From positions 1 to 21,865 of the forward strand of contig CAZKZS010000041.1 in NCBI GenBank assembly GCA_964557285.1: a stretch of DNA of 21,865 nt, in the 5' to 3' direction. The position numbers and the translations under genes are program-made. Position 1 is the first letter of the stretch. Each line of letters starts with the position of its first letter. The notes beneath the pieces are model-generated. The model ran no database searches, was not told the DNA's origin, and saw nothing but the letters and a program-made list of their open reading frames with translations. This document shows positions 6,691 to 14,111 of the stretch, in pieces. This DNA comes from SB15 sp964557285 (GTDB taxonomy: Bacteria; Chloroflexota; Anaerolineae; Aggregatilineales; J027).

Positions 6691-8880
6691 ATGAAACCGG
6701 AAATACGTACCTGGAAACTTACCGAAAAACCCTTTAACCCTACCCACCTGTTCCACAGCGAAACCGTTTTTACACTGGGGAATGGGTATCTGGGCAGCCG
6801 CGCCACTTTTGAGGAAGGCTACCCACAGGAAATTGCCGCAACGCTTGTGCATGGCATTTTTAACCATCATGAGCAGGACTTAGTGCCGGATTTAGCCAAC
6901 GTTCCCGCCTGGTTTGCCATGCAGATTACGGTGGATGGAGAGCGTTTTTCCCTCAGCGAAGGCCGCATTTTTGGCTATGCCCGCGAACTGGATATGCAAA
7001 ACGGGATTTTATGCCGTCAGGTGTTATGGCAGTCGCCCCGGGGCAAACTCATGCGTTTTGCTTTTGAGCGTTTCACCAGCATGGCCGACCCGCATATTCT
7101 GGCGCAGCAGGTGACAATTACCGCGCTGGATGAAGTGGAAACGCTGGAATGTGTGCTGTTTTTTAATACCGATACCGCCCTGAACTTTGCTTATACCACC
7201 GAAGGCGCAGTACCGGTTTCCCACTGGAAAAATGTGATGGCGGGCAACCCTACCTCGAATCAGGCCGCCTGGCAGGGGGAAACTACACAAAGCGGCTACC
7301 ATGTTGGGATGCAGCAGCAGGTCAGCCTTGACCGTGCAGACGTTCAAATCGGGGCGGTTGACCATACGAATCACTTTCAGACGAGCTTAAAACCGGAGCA
7401 AAGTATCACTGTTACCCGTCTGGTCAGTATTGCTACCAGCCGCGACACGCAAAATCTGCCCCACTTTTTGGATGAAAAGCTAAAACAGGCAGTGGCAAAA
7501 GGGTATGAAACCCTCAAAAGTGAACATACCGCAGCATGGGCAAAAATCTGGGAAGATATGGACATCCAGATTGAGGGCGATGAATTTGTACAAAAAGCGG
7601 TACGTTTTGCCGCCTATCAGTTGATTATCGCCGCCCCGCAGCATGATGAACGGGTCAGCATTGGGGCAAAAACGCTCAGCGGCCCCGGATACAAAGGGCA
7701 TGTGTTCTGGGATACAGAATTATTTATGCTGCCGCCGTTCACCCTCACTCAGCCCTATATTGCCCGCAACCTGCTGATGTATCGGTATCACAACCTGCCG
7801 GGGGCGCGTAAAAAAGCCAGAGATGAGGGTTTTCTGGGGGCAATGTATCCCTGGGAAAGCACGGATACGGGCGAAGAAACCACCCCCAAATGGACTCTGC
7901 CGGATAAAGAAGGCAACCGGATTCGCATCTGGACGGGCGACCATGAGCAGCACATTTCCACAGATATTGCCTATGCCGTCTGGCAATACTGGCAATGGAC
8001 GGGTGATGATGACTTTTTTGCGAATTACGGCGCGGAAATCCTTCTCGATACGGCGGTGTTCTGGTACAGCCGCGTCGAATGGAATGAAGAAAAACAGCGC
8101 TACGAACTCTCGCAGCAAATTGGGCCGGATGAATATCACGAGAATATTGATAATTCGGTTTACACCAACCGAATGGTCGTATGGCATCTGCAACATGCCT
8201 TTAAAACGCTGGAATGGCTCAGCGCTCATCGGCCAGAAAAAGCGCAGGCGCTGCTTTCCGCGCTGAATATCTCGGAAGAAGTGCGGGCAAAATGGCAGGA
8301 CATCATCGAAAAGATGTATATCCCGCGTTACGAGCCGTTAAATGTGTATGAGCAGTTTGAAGGCTTTTTTGACAAAGCGGAAATCAACCTTGACCTGTAT
8401 ACGCCGCGTGTGACGGCGATGGATGTCGTTCTGGGACACAAACGCTCCAACGCTTCTCAGGTCATTAAACAGGCCGATGTGGTGATGCTGATCGCGCTGC
8501 TGGGGGAAGAACTGGGCGACTACGATGAACTGATGCGAAACTGGCAGGTGTATGTTCCCCGCACCGCGCACGGATCGTCGCTCAGTCAGGCCATGCACGC
8601 CTGGGTTGCGGCACGCTTGGGGCTGGTCGAAGAAGCCTATGAACACTGGGTTGAAGCGGCAGGCATTGACCTGCAAGATACCAAAGGCAACGTCCGCGAT
8701 GGGATTCACGGGGCGGCCAACGGCGGGCTGTATCAGGCGCTACTGTTGGGTTTTGCGGGCTTGCAGCTTGACGACGAACAGGGCTGGAAAGTTGAACCCG
8801 TTCTGCCCCCCTGGTGGAAGTCCATGTCCTTCTCATTTTATTATCGCGGCGAAAAGCAGCGAGTCACCATAACCCAGTAG
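6691..8880 (+). CDS. GH65 alpha-glucoside phosphorylase (kojibiose/maltose/trehalose phosphorylase-like)
   Basis: This 729-residue cytoplasmic enzyme (no signal peptide) is slightly shorter than typical GH65 phosphorylases (about 750-780). The N-terminal beta-sandwich shows the family opening (ETVFTLGNGYLGSRATFEEG). The (alpha/alpha)6 catalytic barrel includes FWDTELFMLPP, YPWESTDTGEE and HISTDIAYAVWQYW. The general acid is Glu481 in GPDEYHE, matching the catalytic Glu of maltose phosphorylase. Phosphate-binding features are present: K593-Q594 in the KQAD motif and the H627-G628-S629-S630 loop (TAHGSSLS). This supports a phosphorylase rather than a hydrolase. The reaction would be disaccharide + phosphate to beta-glucose 1-phosphate + glucose. 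Linkage specificity cannot be read safely from sequence. It sits 11 bases after the LacI gene, and its product would feed the beta-phosphoglucomutase at 10638. Confidence 0.9.
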   Translation: MKPEIRTWKLTEKPFNPTHLFHSETVFTLGNGYLGSRATFEEGYPQEIAATLVHGIFNHHEQDLVPDLANVPAWFAMQITVDGERFSLSEGRIFGYARELDMQNGILCRQVLWQSPRGKLMRFAFERFTSMADPHILAQQVTITALDEVETLECVLFFNTDTALNFAYTTEGAVPVSHWKNVMAGNPTSNQAAWQGETTQSGYHVGMQQQVSLDRADVQIGAVDHTNHFQTSLKPEQSITVTRLVSIATSRDTQNLPHFLDEKLKQAVAKGYETLKSEHTAAWAKIWEDMDIQIEGDEFVQKAVRFAAYQLIIAAPQHDERVSIGAKTLSGPGYKGHVFWDTELFMLPPFTLTQPYIARNLLMYRYHNLPGARKKARDEGFLGAMYPWESTDTGEETTPKWTLPDKEGNRIRIWTGDHEQHISTDIAYAVWQYWQWTGDDDFFANYGAEILLDTAVFWYSRVEWNEEKQRYELSQQIGPDEYHENIDNSVYTNRMVVWHLQHAFKTLEWLSAHRPEKAQALLSALNISEEVRAKWQDIIEKMYIPRYEPLNVYEQFEGFFDKAEINLDLYTPRVTAMDVVLGHKRSNASQVIKQADVVMLIALLGEELGDYDELMRNWQVYVPRTAHGSSLSQAMHAWVAARLGLVEEAYEHWVEAAGIDLQDTKGNVRDGIHGAANGGLYQALLLGFAGLQLDDEQGWKVEPVLPPWWKSMSFSFYYRGEKQRVTITQ

Positions 8881-8882
8881 CC

Positions 8883-9016
8883 AGTAGGGGCGGGGACAAG
8901 GGCAGTGATGCCCGATTCCCGCCTCATCTATAAGCGTTAATGCCGCACTAAAGCGCGGCGTTTATTACATCGTGAGGTATCCGTGTTTGCATAAGGCGCT
9001 TGTTCCTGCCCCTACT
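8883..9016. repeat. Palindromic MITE/REP-like intergenic element
   Basis: The terminal inverted repeats are AGTAGGGGCGGGGACAAG (8883-8900) and the reverse complement of AGTAGGGGCAGGAACAAG (8999-9016), 16 of 18 identical. Internal hairpins include GGCA-gtga-TGCC (8901-8912) and AATGCCGC (8939-8946) with GCGGCGTT (8955-8962). The element occupies the whole gap between two convergent genes and has no coding capacity. Both genes end in CAG-TAG right against or inside the repeat. It could be a non-autonomous mobile element that also acts as a bidirectional terminator. Only one copy is in the window. Confidence 0.65.
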
Positions 9017-10544
9017 ACTGCGGTACACCCCAGTATCGCAATCCCACACCGCCGCTAATCAACAGCAACGACCCATCGGCGTTAAAATCCAGCCAAAAAC
9101 CTGGATACTGGAGTTCAAAGGTATGCAGCAGCGCTCCGGTCTGAAAATCCCATAGATAGACCTGCTTATCTTCGGTCAGTCCGGCGACCAATCCCGCCTG
9201 CGGCTGAACCGCCAGGTCAATAAACGGTATCGGATTCTCCCCTAAGGGCGATTCGACGGATTCCCCCGTTTCAAAGTTGGTGATTTGCAGCCTGAAGGGG
9301 TCGCTCACCACCTGCACTAAGGTTGATCCAACCGTTTCAAAAACCTGAGCGAAGGTGGCCGCCCCAAGCGTTTCAGGAACACGGCTTTCACCCACATAGT
9401 AAGATGAAAACAAGCCTTCTCCCACGCTGTTTTTGTACCGTCCTACCCCTTCACTTTCGTCGGCTGTATAGACCGTTCCATCCGTGACATCGGTAAAACT
9501 ATCACTGGCGGGGTCGTAAACATATTGCGAAGAAGAAGCGGCGGCCTGTCTTGGGGAAATCATTGAAACGAACCCGGTTTCAGAAATAGGAAAGGCCAGC
9601 CCTTCCATTTCGCCTAATGCCCGAATCCGATCTCCGCCCTGAAGTTGAGCGTAGCCGTTGAAAGTAGCAGGCAGCCCATCTTCATCAAAATTTTCGCCCG
9701 AAACGCCGGCGGTGACGGCTTCAAAAGCCCCTAATTGTGTAGAAAACAGCGCCGACTCGTCATCGGCTGTCAACCACAGCGCGTATTCTCCTGCCTCATT
9801 TTGATAAATAACCGCGTCATAAATGGGTGCATCGGGTGGAACGACCTGCGGTTTTTGAATCAGGGTTATCATCTCGTCTTTGGAACGCAGCAGCGGGTCA
9901 CGGTAGCCGGACGGGTTGAGATAGTCCCACAGATGCACATCCACAAAAAAGGTCAATAAACCCCGTGAGGTAAAAACAAAAGCGAACGGCCCTTGAATCA
10001 GGGTGTAAGCGTACCCCAGGCGGCCATATTGTTCTCCGGTTTCAACATTCCAGAAATAAAGATGACTCCAATCGGGCCGACGGGATGGCCCAACCGCGTT
10101 GTCCCTGCCTGTCAGCACCGTGCTATCCGGGTTAAAAGCCAGTGTCCCAACCGGAAATTGGGTAGCAATCAGGCGGGTTTGTAGGGAATTGAGGTCGATT
10201 ATCTGGATGCCTTCAGGCACAGCCAGCGCTAACCGCGTTCCGTCCGGGCTAAAAGCGATGCCCTGCTCTGGCCGCGTTTCAAACGTTAAGAGGGGCGTAT
10301 CCAAACGAGAGGAATCATAGAGGGCGCGTGTCTCTGTATGCCATAGAATGAGTTTTTTTCCATCCGGTGACCAATACATACGAAAACCAGGCAGGTTTTC
10401 ATCAATCAACAGTTCGGTAATTTGAGTTACGTTGGCGGGAGTCATCGGGACAACATTTTGAGGGGGCATCAGGGGTAGGGTGTCCTGTGCGACGGCGGGT
10501 AAAAATGTGGAGAGCAAAAACAGCAGTAAAAAAACTTTTTTCAT
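9015..10544 (-). CDS. Secreted beta-propeller-like protein (WD40/TolB-type repeats)
   Basis: This 509-residue protein has a cleavable signal peptide (KKVFLLLFLLSTFLPAVAQD, probable AVA-Q cleavage) and no lipobox. Repeated blade-like motifs are visible in the N-terminal half: MYWSPDGKKLILWH, GIAFSPDGTRLALAV...IQIIDLNSLQT, LAFNPDSTVLT and YFWNVETGEQ. Two more occur at the C-terminus: LAVQPQAGLVAG...VYLWDFQTGALLHTF and FNADGSLLLISGGVGLRYW. The spacing fits one seven- or eight-bladed propeller closed by its ends. The middle is less regular. A likely role is extracytoplasmic binding or scaffolding; no catalytic residues are recognised. The ribosome binding site AGGGA precedes the ATG. It lies downstream of the phosphoglucomutase gene on the same strand, 93 bases away, with a hairpin between. 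Its TAG stop lies on the right arm of the palindromic element. Confidence 0.8.
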   Translation of the reverse strand: MKKVFLLLFLLSTFLPAVAQDTLPLMPPQNVVPMTPANVTQITELLIDENLPGFRMYWSPDGKKLILWHTETRALYDSSRLDTPLLTFETRPEQGIAFSPDGTRLALAVPEGIQIIDLNSLQTRLIATQFPVGTLAFNPDSTVLTGRDNAVGPSRRPDWSHLYFWNVETGEQYGRLGYAYTLIQGPFAFVFTSRGLLTFFVDVHLWDYLNPSGYRDPLLRSKDEMITLIQKPQVVPPDAPIYDAVIYQNEAGEYALWLTADDESALFSTQLGAFEAVTAGVSGENFDEDGLPATFNGYAQLQGGDRIRALGEMEGLAFPISETGFVSMISPRQAAASSSQYVYDPASDSFTDVTDGTVYTADESEGVGRYKNSVGEGLFSSYYVGESRVPETLGAATFAQVFETVGSTLVQVVSDPFRLQITNFETGESVESPLGENPIPFIDLAVQPQAGLVAGLTEDKQVYLWDFQTGALLHTFELQYPGFWLDFNADGSLLLISGGVGLRYWGVPQ

Positions 10545-10582
10545 TGAAAAGTTCCCTGTTCATACGAAACAGTAATAGATTA

Positions 10583-10603
10583 ACACAGAGTCAAACTCCG
10601 TGT
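10583..10603 (-). terminator. Hairpin between pgmB and the beta-propeller gene
   Basis: ACACAGAGT (10583-10591) and ACTCCGTGT (10595-10603) form a 9-bp stem with one mismatch and a 3-base loop. On the - strand it follows the pgmB stop by 34 bases and is followed by TTAATCTATT, only weakly T-rich. It may be a partial terminator or an mRNA 3'-end stabiliser. Confidence 0.4.
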
Positions 10604-10637
10604 CAGGATATGCTTTTGCAGTTTGGGTGGTGTGAAT

Positions 10638-11288
10638 TTATCCGAGTGCCAATACCTGCTCTACTGTGATGGCATGTAACCCATCACAAAAAAGATGAGC
10701 ATGGCCTACACGCTCTTTGGGGCCAATCCCCACACATTTCATGCCCGCTTGCAGGGCAGCGTCAACGCCTGCTTCCGCATCTTCAAACACCACACATTCC
10801 GTCACGGGCAGGCCAAACCCTCCGGCGACCCACACAAATAAATCAACGGCGGGCTTGGTATTGATGACCGCGTAGCCATCGCCAAGCACATCAAACAAAT
10901 CCGCGACCTGCAAGCCATCCAGCACGGTACGCGCGTTTTTGCTGGCTGACCCTAATCCCAGTTTAATCCCCTGCTGGCGGGCAGCCGCCAGAAATTCACG
11001 CACCCCCGGCAGCAAATCGCTGGCCGTAGTTGCCGTAATGAGTTGCCGGTAGTAATTATTTTTCCGATCCATCCACGCCTTTGCTGTTGCCTCGTCAAGC
11101 TGACGCTGCCCCCGCAAAAAACGCCGGAAACTCTCCTCCCGTGAGACTCCACGCAGTGCTTCGTTATCCTCGCGGCTGAATTGAATCCCCTCATCATCTG
11201 CCAGGCGTTTCCATGCCTGAAAATGATATTCGGCGGTGTCTGTAATCACCCCATCCAAATCGAAGATAAATCCCTTGAGCATACTCAT
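10638..11288 (-). CDS. pgmB: Beta-phosphoglucomutase (HAD superfamily)
   Basis: This 216-residue cytosolic enzyme isomerises beta-glucose 1-phosphate to glucose 6-phosphate. HAD motif I is FDLDGVITDTAEYH, with nucleophile Asp10 and acid/base Asp12, the pattern typical of beta-phosphoglucomutases. The cap domain has LRGVSREESFRRFL, matching the substrate-binding 'L(K/R)G(V/I)SR' segment. Motif II is GLGSASKNA, motif III the Lys in NTKPAVDLF, and motif IV the acidic pair in VVFEDAEAGVDAA. The length is normal. The ATG at 11288 overlaps the putative operator and has no clear Shine-Dalgarno; the ATG two codons on (11282) is an alternative. It is separated from the GH65 gene by 1.8 kb and on the other strand, but the pathway logic and the shared 18-mer connect them. 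Confidence 0.9.
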   Translation of the reverse strand: MSMLKGFIFDLDGVITDTAEYHFQAWKRLADDEGIQFSREDNEALRGVSREESFRRFLRGQRQLDEATAKAWMDRKNNYYRQLITATTASDLLPGVREFLAAARQQGIKLGLGSASKNARTVLDGLQVADLFDVLGDGYAVINTKPAVDLFVWVAGGFGLPVTECVVFEDAEAGVDAALQAGMKCVGIGPKERVGHAHLFCDGLHAITVEQVLALG

Positions 11289-11302
11289 TTAATCGTTTAA
11301 CC
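11285..11302. promoter_or_regulatory. Putative LacI-family operator (copy 2), overlapping the pgmB start
   Basis: On the - strand this is the same 18-mer, GGTTAAACGATTAAATGA, as at 1675-1692; its last bases are the ATGA of the pgmB start. It lies 14 bases downstream of a TATAAT (11322-11317, - strand), about +8 to +25 relative to a predicted start site near 11310, consistent with repression of pgmB by the same LacI-type protein. Confidence 0.6.
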
Positions 11303-11316
11303 CATGCTTTTACTCT

Positions 11317-11322
11317 ATTATA
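11317..11322 (-). promoter_or_regulatory. Predicted -10 box of pgmB
   Basis: TATAAT is perfect on the - strand, with no good -35 at standard spacing (TTGAAA lies 22 bases upstream). The leader to the ATG would be about 22 bases. Confidence 0.4.
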
Positions 11323-11354
11323 ACGGGTTGTATTAACTTTTCCATTTCAATCTT

Positions 11355-11382
11355 TTGCAAGCGCTAAACTCCGCTATATAAT
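11355..11382 (+). promoter_or_regulatory. Strong sigma70-type promoter of the ydcS operon
   Basis: TTGCAA (11355-11360), a 16-base spacer and a perfect TATAAT (11377-11382) lie about 43 bases upstream of the ydcS ATG. The spacer begins with GCGCTAAAC, so TTGCAAGCGCTAAAC resembles a LacI-family or cre-type operator between -35 and -10. Confidence 0.6.
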
Positions 11383-11424
11383 TTAGCTCGCAGACAGATT
11401 AAATTTACTTGAGGAAAGGTGAAT

Positions 11425-12579
11425 ATGTTGAAGAGAGTTTTTTTGCTCCTGGTGGTGCTGGTTGTTGCTGTTCCTATGGCTTACGGCGGAAACAGCGGCC
11501 TTCTGCAAGAAGGCGAAGGCGAAGTGTCGATTGTGGCGTGGCCGGGCTACATTGAACGCGGCGAAACCGACCCCAATTATGATTGGGTAACTGATTTTGA
11601 AGAAGCGACGGGCTGCAAGGTGAACGTCAAAACGGCGGCCACATCGGATGAAATGGTTGCGCTGATGAACGAAGGCACGTTTGACCTTGTAACGGCTTCC
11701 GGTGATGCCAGTTTACGGCTGGTCGCGGGCGGGCGTGTGCAGGAAATTGATATTTCCCGGATTCCAAGCTGGGATACCGTTGATGACCGTCTGAAAGAAG
11801 CACCCTGGCACTTTGTGGATGGCAAACATTACGGTGTGCCGTACCAGTGGGGCGCCAACGTTTTGATGTACAACACGGAAGTTTTCCCCGAAGCTCCGCA
11901 AAGCTGGAACGTGGTTTTTGAAGAACAGGAACTCCCCGATGGTGAAAGTAATGCCGGACGGGTACAGGCATATGACGGCCCGATTTATATCGCGGACGCC
12001 GCATTGTATCTGATGCACAATAATCCCGATCTCGGTATTACCGACCCCTACGCGCTTGACCGTGACCAGTTTAACGCGGCGCTCGATTTGCTGCGCCAGC
12101 AGCGTGAAATTGTCCCCCGCTACTGGCACGATGCCTTCATTCAGATGGATGACTTTGTAAATGAAGGCTTTGTCGCCTCCAGTTCATGGCCGTTCCAGGT
12201 GAATCTGCTGAAAGCACAGGGTGCCCCCATTGAAAGCACGATTCCTGTTGAAGGGGCGACAGGCTGGGCGGATACCACAATGATGCATGTCAATGCACCG
12301 CACCCCAACTGCGCTTATATGTGGCTGGAACACTCGCTGAATCCGAAGTTGCAGGGCGACCTGGCTTCCTGGTTTGGTTCTGTTCCGGCTGTTCCGACTG
12401 CCTGTGAAGGCAACGAACTGCTGGGGCCGGATGGCTGCACCATCAACGGGTTTGAAAACTTTGACAAAATCCACTTCTGGAAAACACCGACCACCGACTG
12501 CGGTGATGATCGTGGCGAAGCCTGTGTTCCCTATTATGAATGGGTCACAAGTTACATTGCGATTATCGGCGGGCGGTAA
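11425..12579 (+). CDS. ydcS: Polyamine-type ABC transporter solute-binding protein, YdcS-like
   Basis: The preferred start is the ATG at 11425, 5 bases after GAGGAAAGG; a GTG two codons upstream is possible. The protein is 384 residues, close to E. coli YdcS. Residues 1-22 are a hydrophobic signal sequence (RVFLLLVVLVVAVPMAYGG) with no lipobox Cys. The mature part opens with the family hallmark IVAWPGYIERGETDPNYDWV, then FEEATGCKVNVKTAATSDEM and DLVTASGDASLRL, which match YdcS closely. The type II binding-protein fold continues through HFVDGKHYGVPYQWGANVLMYN and SSWPFQVNLLK. The family is PotD-like and binds polyamines or related amines. It is the first gene of a ydcS-patD-ydcT-ydcU-ydcV operon. 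A hairpin after the stop suggests higher expression than the downstream genes. Confidence 0.9.
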   Translation: MLKRVFLLLVVLVVAVPMAYGGNSGLLQEGEGEVSIVAWPGYIERGETDPNYDWVTDFEEATGCKVNVKTAATSDEMVALMNEGTFDLVTASGDASLRLVAGGRVQEIDISRIPSWDTVDDRLKEAPWHFVDGKHYGVPYQWGANVLMYNTEVFPEAPQSWNVVFEEQELPDGESNAGRVQAYDGPIYIADAALYLMHNNPDLGITDPYALDRDQFNAALDLLRQQREIVPRYWHDAFIQMDDFVNEGFVASSSWPFQVNLLKAQGAPIESTIPVEGATGWADTTMMHVNAPHPNCAYMWLEHSLNPKLQGDLASWFGSVPAVPTACEGNELLGPDGCTINGFENFDKIHFWKTPTTDCGDDRGEACVPYYEWVTSYIAIIGGR

Positions 12580-12598
12580 ACTTTCCCCTTAAAAACAG

Positions 12599-12622
12599 CC
12601 CTGACTCCTGTTTGGAGTCGGG
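12599..12622 (+). terminator. Intercistronic hairpin between ydcS and patD
   Basis: CCC-t-GACTCC (12599-12608) pairs with GGAGTC-GGG (12614-12622) around a TGTTT loop, with one bulged T. No T-run follows, so full termination is unlikely. It fits a stabilising or attenuating hairpin that raises binding-protein mRNA over the rest of the operon. Confidence 0.5.
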
Positions 12623-12664
12623 GCAAGGGTACTCTCCCCAACTTAAATTTCATAGGAAGCACAG

Positions 12665-14110
12665 ATGATGGAATACAAATTGTGGATTAATGGGCGCTGG
12701 ACAGACAGCCACAACGGGAGTCGGATGAGCATCGAAAATCCGGCAACGGGTGAAAAAATCGCTGAAGTGGTGGATGCCAGCCGTGAAGATGTCAACGCCG
12801 CAGTTCAGGCGGCTCATACAGCCTTTTATGATGGACGCTGGTCAAAACTGACCCCCGGCGAGCGTTCAAACGCCATCTGGAAACTGGCCGATTTGCTGGC
12901 GGCCAGAGCCGAAGACTTTGCCCGCGTGGAATCGGAAAATACGGGCAAACCGTATGCGATGGTCAGCCTGGGGGCAGATTTACCTTTCAGCGTAGATAAT
13001 TTGCGCTTTTTTGCGTCGGCAGCACGCGACACACACGGCTTTTCCTCCGGTGAATACATGCGGGGGTATTCCTCAATTTACCGCCGTGAGCCTGTAGGGG
13101 TTGTGGGACAAATCGCCCCCTGGAACTATCCCCTGATGATGGCAATCTGGAAAATTGGGCCCGCGCTGGCGGCAGGCTGTACAATTGTACTGAAACCTGC
13201 CCCGACCACTCCCCTTACCACCCTCATGCTGGCCGAACTCATTCAGGAAGCTGGAATCCCTGACGGGGTAGTCAATATTATTTCTGGCGGAAATGACACC
13301 GGACAGGCACTGGTGGAACACCCGGATGTACGGATGGTCAGCCTGACAGGTTCGACCAATACAGGCAAAAAAATCATGAAAACGGCGGCCGATACCCTCA
13401 AACGGGTGCATCTCGAACTGGGCGGCAAAGCACCGTTTATCGTGTTTGATGATGTGGATGTGGAAAATGTAGCTGCTGTTGCCGCCCTGACCTCTACCTT
13501 TAACACCGGACAGGACTGCACCGCCGCGACACGGGTTTACGTGGCCGAAAACCGCCGTTCGCAGGTGGAAGAAGCCATTGTTGAAGCCATGCGGAATGTC
13601 AAAATCGGCCTGCCATTTGACGAAGGGGCAGCCATGGGCCCCCTCATTTCCAGTGTTCAGCGCGAACGGGTAAAGGGCTTTGTGGAACGGGCGAAGGCTT
13701 CCGGCGCAAAAATTGTCACGGGCGGCGGCGTACCGGATGGATTCGCCAACGGGTACTATTTTGAACCCACCGTGATTGTGGACGCCGACCAGAACTCCGA
13801 AATCATTCAGCAGGAAGTTTTTGGCCCTGTGCTGACGATTAGCTCCTTTAAAGACGACACAGAAGCGGTGCGGCTGGGCAATGATGTGCTGTACGGGCTG
13901 GCAGCGTCGCTGTGGACAAGAGACATCGGGCGGGCGATGCGAATCGCGGCAGAATTGGAATTTGGCACGGTCTGGATTAACGACCATATCCCGCTAACTT
14001 CCGAAACCCCACACGGCGGCTTTAAACAGTCTGGTTTTGGCAAAGACCTGTCCGCCGAGGCCGTCAACGATTACCGCATTACCAAACATGTGATGATAAA
14101 GAATACATAG
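12665..14110 (+). CDS. patD: Gamma-aminobutyraldehyde dehydrogenase (aldehyde dehydrogenase family)
   Basis: This 481-residue NAD-dependent aldehyde dehydrogenase probably oxidises 4-aminobutanal from putrescine to GABA. The ALDH elements are the Asn in PWNYP (N154), general base Glu251 in LELGGKAP and nucleophile Cys285 in NTGQDCTAATR, with the usual 34-residue separation. GQDCTAA, RRxPxGVV...IAPWNYPLMMA and the C-terminal HGGFKQSGFGKDLS...HVMIK closely resemble E. coli PatD (YdcW). Betaine-aldehyde dehydrogenase is the main alternative. The start is the first of two adjacent ATGs after AGGAAGC. It ends one base before the ATPase start, so the two are translationally close. In E. coli patD follows ydcSTUV; here it sits between the binding protein and the ATPase. 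Confidence 0.88.
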   Translation: MMEYKLWINGRWTDSHNGSRMSIENPATGEKIAEVVDASREDVNAAVQAAHTAFYDGRWSKLTPGERSNAIWKLADLLAARAEDFARVESENTGKPYAMVSLGADLPFSVDNLRFFASAARDTHGFSSGEYMRGYSSIYRREPVGVVGQIAPWNYPLMMAIWKIGPALAAGCTIVLKPAPTTPLTTLMLAELIQEAGIPDGVVNIISGGNDTGQALVEHPDVRMVSLTGSTNTGKKIMKTAADTLKRVHLELGGKAPFIVFDDVDVENVAAVAALTSTFNTGQDCTAATRVYVAENRRSQVEEAIVEAMRNVKIGLPFDEGAAMGPLISSVQRERVKGFVERAKASGAKIVTGGGVPDGFANGYYFEPTVIVDADQNSEIIQQEVFGPVLTISSFKDDTEAVRLGNDVLYGLAASLWTRDIGRAMRIAAELEFGTVWINDHIPLTSETPHGGFKQSGFGKDLSAEAVNDYRITKHVMIKNT

Positions 14111-14111
14111 T

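Noticed and set aside
7720..8229. A 169-codon - strand open frame inside the GH65 gene
   Set aside because: It is antisense to conserved catalytic segments (including GPDEYHE) and so explained by their codon pattern.
13073..13987. A 304-codon open frame on the - strand opposite patD
   Set aside because: It lies wholly inside a clear aldehyde dehydrogenase gene, and its translation is Cys/His/Arg-rich without recognisable domains, as expected of an antisense shadow.
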